Part shown: piece by piece, positions 23,380 to 33,885 of the stretch
How the letters are laid out: every line of letters begins with the position of its first letter
Numbering within the stretch: the stretch's first letter is position 1
DNA from: Patiria miniata
Taxonomy: Eukaryota > Echinodermata > Asteroidea > Valvatida > Asterinidae
DNA: 64,000 bases
NCBI RefSeq assembly: GCF_015706575.1
Contig: NW_024037064.1
Span: forward strand, 2,727,427-2,791,426
Reading direction: 5' to 3'
The notes under the pieces: generated by a model
Seen by the model: the letters and a program-made list of their open reading frames with translations, nothing else
Told to the model about the DNA's origin: nothing
Databases searched by the model: none
Program-made: the position numbers and the translations under genes

Positions 23380-23806
23380 GTAAGAAAATATTGTCAGTTA
23401 TTTTGAACGAGGTTAAAGGCTAGCTGTGTACTGTGAAATCACAGTGACGTAAAGTGAGTTCCAACAACGCCTTCATGTATGCAGTAATAAGAGCAGGGAG
23501 AATCTACGGTGATCTAAAATAGACTTTGTCCATTTCAATATTTGAAATCAGTTCACAAGATCATTAAAGATGTACTCTCAGTGCTCTCCAAAACTTGAAC
23601 AGGAATTCCAAAAGGAATTAACAGGGTCATTTAACAATAAAAAAGTGGATATCTTTTGTCTGGCTACAAAATTGCAATTGAAAAGAACATATTCATACAT
23701 ATTCACTTTTTCCAAGAAAGAACTCAAAACACCTTTTAGTCAAGTTTTTGTTTTCATCATTTTTAGTAACCATGCCTTTTTCTTCTTAAATACTATTTGA
23801 ATACAG

Positions 23807-24977
23807 ATACAAATGGCCACGGCTCTTGAGAAGATAAGCAACCATCTTGAGTGTGACATTTGCAAAGAAAAATATAAACGGCCCAAGGTGCTGGACTGCC
23901 AGCACAGTTTTTGCGAGAAATGTCTGGAGCAATACTACAAAACTACGTATGGAGGTCAACGAAAGATTCCTTGCCCGGTATGTCGACGGGAGATGGTACT
24001 TCCGGAGACACGCATTCAAGGCCTGAAAACAAACTTCCATTTGATGGGAATAGTCGAGGAGGTCTCATTCCAAGAAAATGAGCTTTGTTCAGTGGTCAAA
24101 ACACCAGAAGAAGCAGCTACTTTGGAGGACATTCGTCAGGGGAAGGTAACAGGGAAGCAAACACCAGAAGAAGATGAGTCTAAATGCCAGAAACACATGG
24201 GGGAAGTAAAATGGTTTTATTGTGAGACCTGTGAAGAACTAATCTGCCGAGCTTGTACTGTAGTAGACCACTGCAAACCAAACCATCACTACATTGACTC
24301 TAAAAAGGCTTCCCACAAATACAAAATATCACTGAAAGCTTTGTTTGCAGATGTCAGAACAGACATCACAACACTTGAACAGGATTTTGCCACTGCATCA
24401 CAAGCTCAGCAGAAATTTACACTGAACGTCACAAAGACGGTGAAAGCTGTGAAAGACAAGGCGGATAAAATGAGGGCTGAGATAACATCTCAACAGACAA
24501 AGATGATTAACAAAATCAAACAGCTCCAGCAGGATCGCAACAGAACATATCATGAGCATCAGAACACACTGTCAATGATGCTACAAAGTAAAACATGCTC
24601 GCTACAGACATCTCAGGATATCACTAACGCTGCATCTGACAGTGACTTTTTGTCGCAATACCCTATCATCAGCAAAGACTTGAAATCACTCAAGAGTCAA
24701 AATCCTCCCCAGATTGATCCCAAGCATTCATATCTGAGCTTCACCCCCGGTCAGAGAATTGGTGACATCAATCTGGGTGAAATTAAGGAAGAAGCAGTTA
24801 AGTGGGAAATGTGTCGCGAGTTTGGTAAAACGGGTACATTTAAGAGAAAGTTGGATGTGGTTCACGGTATCGCTGCTACTCAGCCTGGTGAAATTGCCGT
24901 GGGAGACTTTCTGCACAAGCGAGTGGTTCTCTGCAGCAATGAGGGTGAACGTAAGGGACTCATTCCCCTAACATCAC
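23807..24977 (+). CDS. TRIM copy B: RING, B-box 2, coiled coil, start of propeller
   Basis: ATG 23813 follows acceptor ATACAG|ATACAA. Residues 14-57 form a C3HC4 RING (CDIC...CQHSFCEKC...CPVC), the E2-binding part of TRIM ubiquitin ligases. A single B-box 2 is at about 125-159 (CQKH...CETC...CRAC...HCKPNHH). A coiled coil runs from about 170 to 270 (LEQDFATASQAQQKF..., KAVKDKADKMRAEI). The first propeller strand (GIAATQPGEIAVGDF) precedes donor TCAC|GTAAGT. B-box 1, present in copy A at residues 100-137, is missing: residues 90-102 replace 90-141 of copy A in frame. Spliced to 31865-32499 across a 6.9-kb intron, the product is about 599 residues. It is the only complete-looking TRIM gene in the window. 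A role as E3 ligase is inferred from the family; substrates are unknown. Confidence 0.85.
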
Positions 24978-25018
24978 GTAAGTTTCTTTCATGCTCATAT
25001 TCATCAACACCAAATTTC

Positions 25019-25670
25019 CAGAGTTGTAACGAGTAACTGATGTTTGTGAGTAGAGTCAAGTTGAGTCATTTTAAAGAAGTGACTCAAGTCGAGTCAAGTC
25101 ATTAGGTCAAGCAGGTCGAGTCGAGTGGAGTCGAGTCACAGTGTGTAGTGGAGTGGAGTGGAGTCCAGTCAAGTATTTAGCTCGAGTCAATTCGAGTCAC
25201 AAATATTTGAGCACTAAACAATAAAAAAAACACAAAAGAGAAAGTCATTTTTTGGCTTTTCAAATATTGCATTTGGGCTACTACATGTGGCGACACCACA
25301 TTTGACTCTTAATGTAAATAAAAAGGGGGTGCCAGCTGATCGTCATTCAACTAGTGGGGAACCTGATCAAACCACGTATGTATACTGTACGTATACAATA
25401 TTCACGACCATTTAACGTGACGTGAACAAAAACCGGCACCGACGTTAAGTCATTGTAAATATTTTTCGCAAATTTTTGATTTTATTTTTGGGACTCGAGT
25501 CTTATTAGCCTTCTTCGAGTCGAGTAGAGTCATTCTGATGAGGGACTCGAGTTGAGTCGAGCCATTTGCTTGCAGTGACACGAGTCGAGTCATTTGCCCT
25601 TAGGGACTTGATTCGAGTCGAGTCACCAAGAATTGTGACTCAGTCAATGACTCGAGTCGTTACAACTCTG
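25019..25670. mobile_element. Non-autonomous hAT-like element with GACTCGAGTC word arms
   Basis: The terminal inverted repeats are CAGAGTTGTAACGA (left 25019; right end 25670). The 8-bp flanks are CAAATTTC (25011-25018) and CAAATTTT (25671-25678), a target duplication with one mismatch. Both arms consist of GAGTC/GACTCGAGTCGAGTC words, to the left (25040-25200) and right (25490-25660) of a unique centre. It lies 41 bp after the donor of TRIM copy B. The matching place in copy A (about 11640) has no insertion. Confidence 0.85.
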
Positions 25671-25678
25671 CAAATTTT

Positions 25679-26491
25679 ATAATCTTGTGGTACACGTAAT
25701 TACAAGTCAGTCTCCCATGCGCATATGCAGATCTGACAACTGAAAATGAAAACCAATAAAATACTAGCAAAGAATCGATATGTGCTGGCTGTTTTTATTT
25801 CCTGACAAATGTTCATTTTTTTTACATGTACGCCTACATGTATGTTAATGTGACGAGACAGGGAGCAAGTCTGGTTCATTGAATGAGAGGTCTAGACATG
25901 ACCAAATTGTTTTGTCTATCCTAATCATAAAGTAACGGGTAGCCCACAATGTGCTCTAGGGGCTTATGTTATTTCAGTGTTTTCAGAGTAGAGACTGTGT
26001 AGACTGAGAGCAAGTCTACGCGGTTGTGATTAAATCTGTAGTGCGTATGCTGTCGCAGGGCAGGGCTTTTACCCATGCCTTCTATTTGTGGCCACGGTTT
26101 AAGAAGCTGTGCGCAGGGCGGAAAAATTAGCTTGTTTGTATTTGTATTTTTTTTAGGAAGTTCAAAGTCATTCCAGTGCGAATTTGGTCGGTTGTGCCGA
26201 GGCCGGTGTGGGGCATGACCTCGCGTGTAAACAGTGGTGTTCTGGCTAGTGTGAGACTGTCGGTTAGATAATTATTTTATAGAGGTTCTTCAGTCATTCT
26301 ATTTTATACGGGTTTTCAGTTGTGTCAGATTTGTGAATGAACCAGCTATAATCTTTCAGAATCAAAGAAGATTGTGGTCGCTAAGAGTTTATTTCACAGG
26401 AATTCAAAGTACAGACTATCAGTAACCAGTCGGAAGTTTATTTCCTCCAATTTTGAGACTAAGGCCTTTAGATTGCTCAAGTACTTTCCAT
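25679..26491. other. Intron of TRIM copy B
   Basis: The first ~120 bases match the copy A intron (ACAACTGAAAATGAAAACCAATA). No gene is seen in the rest. Confidence 0.5.
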
Positions 26492-26911
26492 TAATGATGT
26501 GCAAACCCCATCTGAACTGAAACCGACCTGACCTGAAACCGACTTCAGGTCGGGTCGGGTTGTCCATCTTTTCAGTCGGGTCGGGTGGTTTTTTTGGTTT
26601 TGCATTTTCATTTTCGGGTTGGGTTGGGTCAGTTCAGCCATCTTTAAAAAAAACCCCGAAATAAACCAAAATAACCGAAACAGTTGAGAAATTTAGGTGA
26701 TGCAATTTTTTTGACAGTCACTGTGACCGCAGCCCTAGTGTGGTGTGGCCACTGAGCGCACTTTCAAGTTTCCATGGTATTAATTTTTCCAGTCGGATGG
26801 GACTGACAGTGAAATAGATACATGTACATTGTAAAAGTTTTCATGATACCACGTTATGATACCATGCGTTTGTTCAATAAGCGGAGCTACTCTCGATCAA
26901 CCCACTGAGTG

Positions 26912-26946
<35 letters not shown>

Positions 26947-27176
26947 GGTTTTGCAAAAAAATTCATGTCACCTGGGTAAGGGTAGGCACAAAAAAGTGAT
27001 CACTTTGTCCAAGTGAGGTATTTTTTTTTTTTTTTTTTTTTTTTGGTCGGGTCGGTATTACCTTATTTGTGTCGGGTTGGGTCGATTTTGGTTTGAGGGA
27101 GTTAAGATTGGTTTCAGTTTGAATTCGGTTTATATCTCTAATGTTTCGGGTCAACCCGACACAATGCACATCATTA
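26492..27176. mobile_element. Non-autonomous hAT-like element with CGGGTCGGGT word arms
   Basis: The terminal inverted repeats are TAATGATGTGCA (26492-26503 and 27165-27176). The 8-bp flanks are CTTTCCAT (26484-26491) and ATTTCCAT (27177-27184), matching in 7 of 8 bases. The arms hold GACCTGACC/CGGGTCGGGT words at 26520-26640 and GGGTCGGGT...GGGTTGGGTCG at 27045-27160. It contains a (GA)n run and a poly-T run. It lies in the intron of TRIM copy B. Confidence 0.85.
26913..26942. repeat. (GA)n microsatellite
   Basis: About 15 perfect GA units inside the hAT-like element. Confidence 0.95.
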
Positions 27177-27184
27177 ATTTCCAT

Positions 27185-27839
27185 GGCTCCAGGCTTGAAA
27201 TCGACTCCCAGGAAAAATTTGCCACAAATGGTTTCAGACGTGGTATGATTGGTACTGATTAGGTGAGAGTTGCTCGGAGAGAAAACTTATAATCAGAGTA
27301 AAGCAGAGTTAAATAAAGAGTGAGTGAACAGTACAGAGAAGATGAGTAAAGAGACATTTTTGCAAAGGGACAAAGACCTCAAGGCTAGGAAAATTAGAGA
27401 TGAAAAGTGCACAATCGATCAGATATCAGCTTGAGGTTGCCAGTAGAGAGTTCAGGTTATCTTTCCACAGGGGAGGCAAGTCCCTTGGCGATTACAAAGT
27501 CGCCTGGACCTGCCGTCATTCCGGAAAGACAGTACACTTTGGGGAAAGTAACCACTGCAGAGAACCATTTCGGGCATTCCCCAAACGAATAAGTAAAAGA
27601 ATGCAGTGCAAAAAAGTCCAGTCTTTTCGGTCGACTCCGAGCGGCATTGCAGATGAAAAGAGTGGTCAAGGAGACTATTTTTCCGAAAAGATCACATAGT
27701 GACCTTTTGGGTTTTGCAATCATCCAGTGTGCACAAAGGTGAAGAACCCGACACAGAGTACACAGGTACAGACCATGGCAGTGTCAGGACAGTGCACCAG
27801 TATCTTCTGTCCTGCATGGCAGTCCCCAGATCTGATGCT
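27185..27839. other. Unassigned stretch in TRIM copy B intron
   Basis: Overlapping open frames exist on both strands at 27400-27723 without clear family features. Given the retrotransposon fragments that follow, it may be retroelement-derived, but I cannot support that from residues. Confidence 0.3.
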
Positions 27840-28240
27840 TCAAGCCCCGTGTTACGTTTCAGTGTGTCAATGTTTGTAGAGTCCATCCTACTCTATGGCT
27901 GTGAGGCATGGACCCTTACTACAAGGCAAGAGGCTCAACTTGATGGCTGCTACACTTGCAAGCTGAGGATGGCTCTAGATGTGAGTTGAAGAGACAAAGG
28001 CAGGAATGAGGTGCACTTTGGCAGCCTGCCAAGGATCTCTACAACTATCAGGCTTGCATGGTCACTGCGTTCGGCAGCCAGAGATAGCTGTAAGCCAACT
28101 CATCTTATGGGAACCCACTCATGGAGTAGTCTCTTGAGGTGGGCAGACGCTAACCTACATGGACCACCTGCGTCGTGATACTGGACTAGACTCCGCATCC
28201 GAGATCAGGACGGCCATGGGAGACCTTGATATGTGGCTTG
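27840..28240 (+). mobile_element. Non-LTR retrotransposon fragment (C-terminal part of RT ORF)
   Basis: The + strand encodes FVESILLYGCEAWTLT and a following stretch with small-residue and Trp spacing typical of the region after the catalytic fingers and palm in RTE/Jockey-type reverse transcriptases (DGCYT, LR.AL.VS, later T.MGDLDMW). Stops interrupt it. It has no catalytic YxDD box and is a dead fragment. Confidence 0.7.
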
Positions 28241-28800
28241 CCTTTGATGCAGTCCAACGAGAATCAACTTGATGATTTTGTTTGTGGTGGGAGGTCTACC
28301 TTTGCTCTTGTGGCCGTGTTTCGGTGTCAAAACTATCAACTTGGCTACAGATTCATTCTTGCTCCTGTAGCAGTGAACAGCAAGGCGTGTTCTTCATTTG
28401 CAAATTCTGTCAATGAGTTTTGGAAGGTCTCCATACAGCTTATTGTTTGTGATGTGTTGTTTCCAGTGGATATTTAGAACCTTCCTGAGCATACCGGTGT
28501 AGCATCCACCAAGCTCTTTAGCGATGGCGGAGGTGACTGTCCAAGCTTCACAACCGTACATCAGCACAGATTCCACTGTTGCACAGAAGACCCGCAGCTT
28601 GATTTTCGTAGAGCTGACTTCCAGTTTTCATCCAGTCTGTTGAAAGCTCTCCAAGCTGCAGCTTCCTAACTTTGACATCTTTTCCAGTGCTGGTCACCCA
28701 TGACCCCAGATATTGAAGTCTTCGTCTCGAATTTCCAGTGCTGGTCACCCATGACCCCAGATATTGAAGTCTTCGTCTCACTCAAGCTTTGTTCTGTTAT
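28241..28800 (-). mobile_element. Non-LTR retrotransposon fragment, opposite orientation
   Basis: The minus strand encodes RRRLQYLGSWVTSTG, then ESVLMYGCEAWTVTS and LRKVLNIHWKQHITNNKLYG, the same part of the same kind of protein as the fragment at 27840-28240. The two are joined tail to tail. Frames are broken, and the start of the match is duplicated (see 28688-28781). Confidence 0.7.
28684..28785. repeat. 51-bp tandem duplication inside the LINE fragment
   Basis: TTTCCAGTGCTGGTCACCCA and the following 31 bases occur twice head to tail. In protein this doubles RRRLQYLGSWVTSTG. Confidence 0.9.
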
Positions 28801-28929
28801 TTGTCTTGATGGTGATTGGTTGCTCGTGGTTGTAGGTCATGAATTTCGTTTTTCTGGCATTCATTTTCAGACCAACTTCTCCCACAGATGTTTCAACCCT
28901 TTGAAGTAGCTCCTGAGAGAGAACCAAGA

Positions 28930-29480
28930 GTTGTCAAAGTGAGTGGGGAGGGTTTGGAGTGGTCCAAAAGACGACCATTTATTACCACAGATACATATAA
29001 CTGCAAAGTGTTACGGAGAGAGTACTTCCTGCACTTTGAGTCCTGCAAAGTGGTGAATCAATGAGTGAGCAACAGGTTGCTAGCTATCTGCATGGGAGCG
29101 CCCTTAGATTGTTAGGGACATTCCTGCAGGACAGAGACAGGCGTATAGTGAGCCATTCAAGTTTGCTAGAGAGAAGATTTGGTTCAGGCAGGCAGCGGAA
29201 GAACTATTTTGTCAAGCTAAGGTACCACTGACAAGGACTTAAAGAAAGCCTACAAGAGTTGGGTCAAACTATACAAAAGCTGACTGCAAAAGCATATCCT
29301 GACATACAGGAAGAGTTACGTGACCATCTAGCACAAAATCATTTCCAAGACATAGTAGAGAGTCCGACAGTGAGAGAGGGCATCAAAAGAGCCCATCCGA
29401 AGAATCTATATGAAGCCATATTTAAGCTGCACTAGAAACAGAGCACTTCGAAAAGGTTAAACAACAGACAGCTCTTAATG
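28930..29480 (+). mobile_element. Ty3/Gypsy gag remnant
   Basis: One frame (29238-29435, stop TAG) reads LKESLQELGQTIQKL... ending in a capsid-type stretch with ARG/LYS-rich VREGIKRAHP. This is the pattern of the Gag capsid of Ty3/Gypsy elements (KE..QELG..I..L..AYP). The part before it is in other frames. It is a decayed copy and is followed directly by a pol fragment. Confidence 0.65.
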
Positions 29481-29496
29481 GCAGGAGCAGTAGATA

Positions 29497-29850
29497 CTGG
29501 TTAAGAGCAGAATAGTGCTGAGTGGGCTGAGAGATGCTGGGCTAAAGTTTAAGCCTAGCAAGTATCACCTTTTTGAGAAGTGGGTGGCCTACTTAGGCCA
29601 TATAATTTCTTCAGATGTTGCCACAGACCCAAAGAGAGTCGAGGCCATCAGAGATTGGCCAGTGCCTACATGTAAGTGTGTCCAGGATGTAAGGAGCTTT
29701 GTAGGCCTTGCATCCTACTATAGAAAGTTCATCAAAGGGTTTACAGAGATAGCTAGTCTTCTGGGTGCCCTGACAGAGAAGTTGAGTTTCAGTAATGCAA
29801 ATCAGCTTGTGTGGAAGACAAACTATTTTGTATATTTTGGGGGTCTGTAA
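29497..29850 (+). mobile_element. Ty3/Gypsy pol remnant (end of RT, start of RNase H)
   Basis: The frame encodes LKFKPSKYHLFEKWVAYLGH, then a DPKRVEAIRDWPVP and RSFVGLASYYRKFIKGF signature of the RT-to-RNase H junction of Ty3/Gypsy pol. Protease and the catalytic part of RT are missing between this and the gag remnant, so an internal deletion joined them. It cannot encode an active element. Confidence 0.85.
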
Positions 29851-29914
29851 CATTCAGAAATACGTGGTCCTTCATAGCAATAGCAGGAATCCTTCAGGGA
29901 CACTTTAGCTTCAT

Positions 29915-30795
29915 TCCTCTTTGTGATTGTGGTGGACTACATCCTTAGGCAAAGTCTGGATTCCATCCACGACAAATTAAAGGTCTACCCATCAAGCAGA
30001 AGAAATCAAGACGTCATCAAAGCCTGCATCTCACTGATCTTGACTACACGGATGATCTGGCCCTCATGCACGGCTGATCAACTGTATGATGCTCAAGACC
30101 TGTTAACATTTCTCGAGAATGCTGCAGCCTAGGTCGGCCTGTTTTTCAATGCAAAGAAGACCGAGTACATCACCATCAATGAGTATGAGAGCCACTACCC
30201 CATATACACCAGTGACAACACCCAACTTAGAGAGGTCAGTGATTCCAGGTACCTTGGGTCCTATGTTGCCAACAGTAAGGACTTCTTCACTCGCAAAGGA
30301 AGAGCCTGGAGTGCCTGTAACAAGCTTCATGACATCTGGCAATCAAGTATAGCACAATCGACAAAGCTGGCCTTCTTCAGAGCCTGTGTGGAGAGCATTC
30401 TTCTCTATGGAGCCAAAACTTGGACAATGAAGGAGCTTCAAGATCACCTTGATGGCACATACACCTGGCTTCTTATGAGGGTGCAGAACATCTCATGGCG
30501 TGAGAACTGGAGATAAGAACGATTTACGGAGACATTCCACCTATCTCTGTTATTGTTGCTCAACCGAAAGTTCGCTTTGCTGGCCACTGCTACCATGCTG
30601 CAAACCAGGTTATATCTGATGTATTATGTTGGAGACTTCCATGCCCTAATAGAGGACGAAGACCCTTCAACTACATGTGATTGGCAGAGACACCCAATGT
30701 GAAATTGAAGACCTTCCGTACATAATGAGGGATAAAGACACCTGGCGTGGCATTGTGAACGAGATCTCGGGAGCACCCGCTAGATGATGATGATG
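29915..30795 (+). mobile_element. Non-LTR retrotransposon fragment with YTDD-type box and (TGA)n tail
   Basis: Broken frames cover the RT palm (IVVDYILRQSLDSIH; a YTDD version of the catalytic YADD box near 30045; GLFFNAKKTEYITIN) and the C-terminal part ([39 protein letters not shown]). It ends in CTAGATGATGATGATGATGA, a 3' tail seen in RTE-like elements. Several stops and frameshifts make it inactive. The last ~310 bp recur at 40846-41175. Confidence 0.8.
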
Positions 30796-31393
30796 ATGAT
30801 TATAAAACATTTATTATTAGTCGAACACTTCTAGGCTAAGGTCCTTGGGGCTTTACAAGTTACCTTGTTTGACAGGTACCTTGTGTTAAAACAGGTACCT
30901 TGCATTATCAGTAATGGAAAACAAAACAAAACAAAAAACCACCAAAGACTTGGGGTCAAACATTTTCCCTGTTAATAGCAGGATGTTGTATTGACAGTGC
31001 TCTTCGTTAACATCAGGATGCTGCTGTATTACTATCATTATTGGGCAACAGTTTTGACTTCCGGGCACAAAACCATTTGCGCTTTACTTCCGAGGTTAGC
31101 GAAGGTGCAATATGATAAATGAACAACTTGAAAACTGAAGCATTGCACAAAAGTAATAATTCTAATATTCAGAATATATTCAGTGTCTAAAAGTGAACTT
31201 AATAAAACTCATGATGGTGTAATTGTAAAAGAGGGCACCCTCTTTCTAGCAACATGTCAAAAAGTTGGGTTTTTTTTTCAATATTTAAAGAATATTTGTC
31301 AAAAATCTACCAAATTGCTTATAAATATTCTTTGCACAATGAAAAAAATCTTTCCAAAGTTTCATGAAGATGACCTCATCAAACTGAAAGGTA
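30796..31393. other. Intron of TRIM copy B, unassigned
   Basis: I see only AT-rich sequence with a repeated AGGTACCTTG(T/C) motif near 30863-30902 (three times). No gene is seen. Confidence 0.4.
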
Positions 31394-31864
31394 TTGTCAG
31401 AAGACTTTGAAAATGATCCATTTTAAAATTAAAATCATCATTCGCTACCTGTTTAGTGATCATTGTTGCAAAATGACAATGTCAGCTTCATTGTCAATGA
31501 TTAGGCCTACCACCCTAGCACTGTGAGGTCATCAAACCAGATATCGGGGTGTCATAATTGAACATCTTTACATTGCTAAAAAAACCGTAAAAAATAATCA
31601 AGGTAGATATAAGAATACATCTATTTTTAGATTTGAACCATGAGAATAGCACAGAGAGTACAAATACAACTTTAAAAGTATTTGCGAAACTGTGTGCCTC
31701 CAAGATGTTACATTTAATCATGTTGGCAACTGCACGATGTTTATCAATACTAGACAGGGCTTACAGGTAGGTCATGTGTTCATTGGGTATTTCATGACTG
31801 AGAATAGTGACACTGCATTTATATACTATGCATTTGTTACATTTGAGTTCTTCTTTACCCACAG

Positions 31865-32499
31865 ATCCACAGGCAGTTGCAGCCACGCACAATCCTGAGA
31901 AACGCTTGATTGTGTTGGAACTTGATAGCAAGTATGTCAAGGTGTTCAACATGAAGGACAACACTCTTGTTATGCAGTTCCCAACGGTGTCTAAACATCA
32001 GGTAGACAAGACACCTGTGAAGCTACAGAGCATAGCAGTCAGGACAAATGGAACCATTTTAGTAGGCGACACAAGAAGGAATGTGTTGACTGAACACAAA
32101 CCCACTAATGGTGAGATCCTACACACCATACCAGTACAGACTGAACCTTGGTTCCTGGCTGTTGATGACGACACTGATAAAGTCTTCATCAGTGGAGGTC
32201 TAACAAATCAAGTAGATGTCGCCAATAGCAAAGGGACTATGCTTTTCACCATCAAGCCAACCATTGATGGTCAACCAGTGTTGCGCACCCAGGGTGTATG
32301 CTGTGACAGGTCAGGTATCTACCTTGGAGTGAAGCAATCTGGGTTTGGCACTAATCATATTCACCATTACGACCTAGATGGCAGGTTTCTTGATTGCCTG
32401 GCACAGGATCTGTATCTCCCACAGGCAATGACATTCACATCGGATGGGCAGCTGGCAGTGGATGACTGGCATTCAGTCAAGATGTATCGCAAGGTGTGA
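31865..32499 (+). CDS. TRIM copy B terminal beta-propeller exon
   Basis: It follows acceptor TTTACCCACAG (ends 31864). Two bases complete the codon left by donor 24977, then 210 residues run to TGA 32497-32499. NHL-type blades are visible (VLELDSKYVKVFNM, ILVGDTRRNVLTEH, WFLAVDDDTDKVFISGG, GIYLGVKQS, YDLDGRFLDCLAQ, DGQLAVDDW). It is closest to the exon at 490-1124, with few amino acid changes (for example RMVWTEH to RNVLTEH), so these two copies separated recently, later than copy A. Confidence 0.88.
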
Positions 32500-32756
32500 T
32501 GCCATCCAACATAACATTGACAACAATGCATGCACATACATGTAGCAATTGTCATCCCTACTGCAAATGTTGAGGATGAAATTGTCCAGTCATTACAGCA
32601 CCAATCGGCATTTTACAGAATTAAATTCTATACATTTGTTTGTATAGTTTCAAGTAAGATTCAAAACTTTGCATGGTAGCCATTTCAGCTAACTGAAAAT
32701 GGTGAAAAAATTCTCATTGCAGTTTCGGATTCAACAAAAAGTATTAATTTGTTCGC

Positions 32757-32762
32757 AATAAA
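32757..32762 (+). terminator. Candidate polyadenylation signal AATAAA
   Basis: An AATAAA hexamer in the 3' flank of copy B, in the same context (CAATAAATAATCTAATTG) as 1384-1389. Confidence 0.4.
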
Positions 32763-33342
32763 TAATCTAATTGTAAAAATTAAATGTTCAAGTAGAGTTT
32801 TAAGTGTTTAACAGTTCTCCACTTTACCGGTATGTAATAGTCACAAGACCTTGTAAATTCCCTTTAATTATTGTTCCTAAAAGTACATGTACATATACTC
32901 ATTCTATACTGTGCTATCTGTACATTACATATGTTTCATAAAACATCATTCTGTTTTACTGTTAACTTCAGTTTTTAAAGCCACATAGGATCATTTGCAA
33001 TTATATAAGAGAACCTACCGATTTAATGACAGAAACCTCAAAGTGAAACAAATACCCTGTGAAATAATTCCCGTGAAATGGTATTGTCAGAAAACAATCA
33101 TTGAAGGTGGTTTCAAAATGGGATGCCTACAGAATCCAGGTACGAAATCCAGACTTGTGCTTTGTTTTCTCCAAAATGTATAGCAGCCACTAAGATTAGA
33201 CTTGAACAGAATACCTTAATATGCACTGTACTGGTACTTAAAATATTGAACACTTTTGTTGCTTCGGGAAAAAACCCTGCAAAAAGCAAATGATCATTAT
33301 ACAAAATGTACCTTTAAGCATTAAAATTACTATGAAAGTTAA

Positions 33343-33885
33343 AGGTATAGTCCATCATTTGTAATTTGTGCATTTTGTTCATTTGAAGCAACAATAGTGC
33401 TCAAATTCTAAAGAAGGGTGCTGAACAGCTAATCTAATGAAGTTTCAGCTCAGCTTCAGCTGTATATTTCGAGAAAAACAACATTCTAGAATCTCGATTT
33501 CAAATCAAAAGTTGCTGAATCATGTTTTGAATTGCGCCTAAATTCAGCGTCCGAGACACGTTCTCACTGAGCCGATTGCAGCTACGCGATGTCGCGCAGC
33601 GATCCGACAAATTATAGCAACCGCACGCTTGAGCGTCGTGCCAACGCTTGCGCGCACTTTGCCTATTGAAAAAAAACGAACTACTAAAGGAATTTCCAAC
33701 GGTGCTTCTTAAGACGCACCATTGGGAAGGCGTTCTTTCGTTGATTTCTTCAAAATGACAGCTTGCCAGAAAGAATAATTTCACAGGGAGTTAATAGTCC
33801 CCTTACTATCTTTCAACCAAGTATGTTTTTCAACAATAAATACGCCAGTTATTTTTTGGATAGCTGCAAATGATGGACTCTGGCT
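33343..33885. mobile_element. piggyBac-type MITE with TTAA target duplication
   Basis: TTAA flanks both ends (33339-33342, 33886-33889). The terminal repeats are AGGTATAGTCCATCATTTGT and, inverted, AGCCAGAGTCCATCATTTGC. Copy 0 (near 1982, TATGAAAGGTAATCAAGAT) shows the uninterrupted site. TTAA targets fit piggyBac-like transposases. A truncated copy is at 11963-12386. Confidence 0.85.

Noticed and set aside
23165..23383. Small protein gene upstream of TRIM copy B
   Set aside because: The conserved peptide coincides with the TATA-linked first exon and ends at a splice donor. UTR is the simpler reading, though I flagged the alternative.
27400..27723. ORFs of 99 and 88 codons on opposite strands
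   Set aside because: There are no recognisable motifs. Neither has splice signals linking it to a gene.
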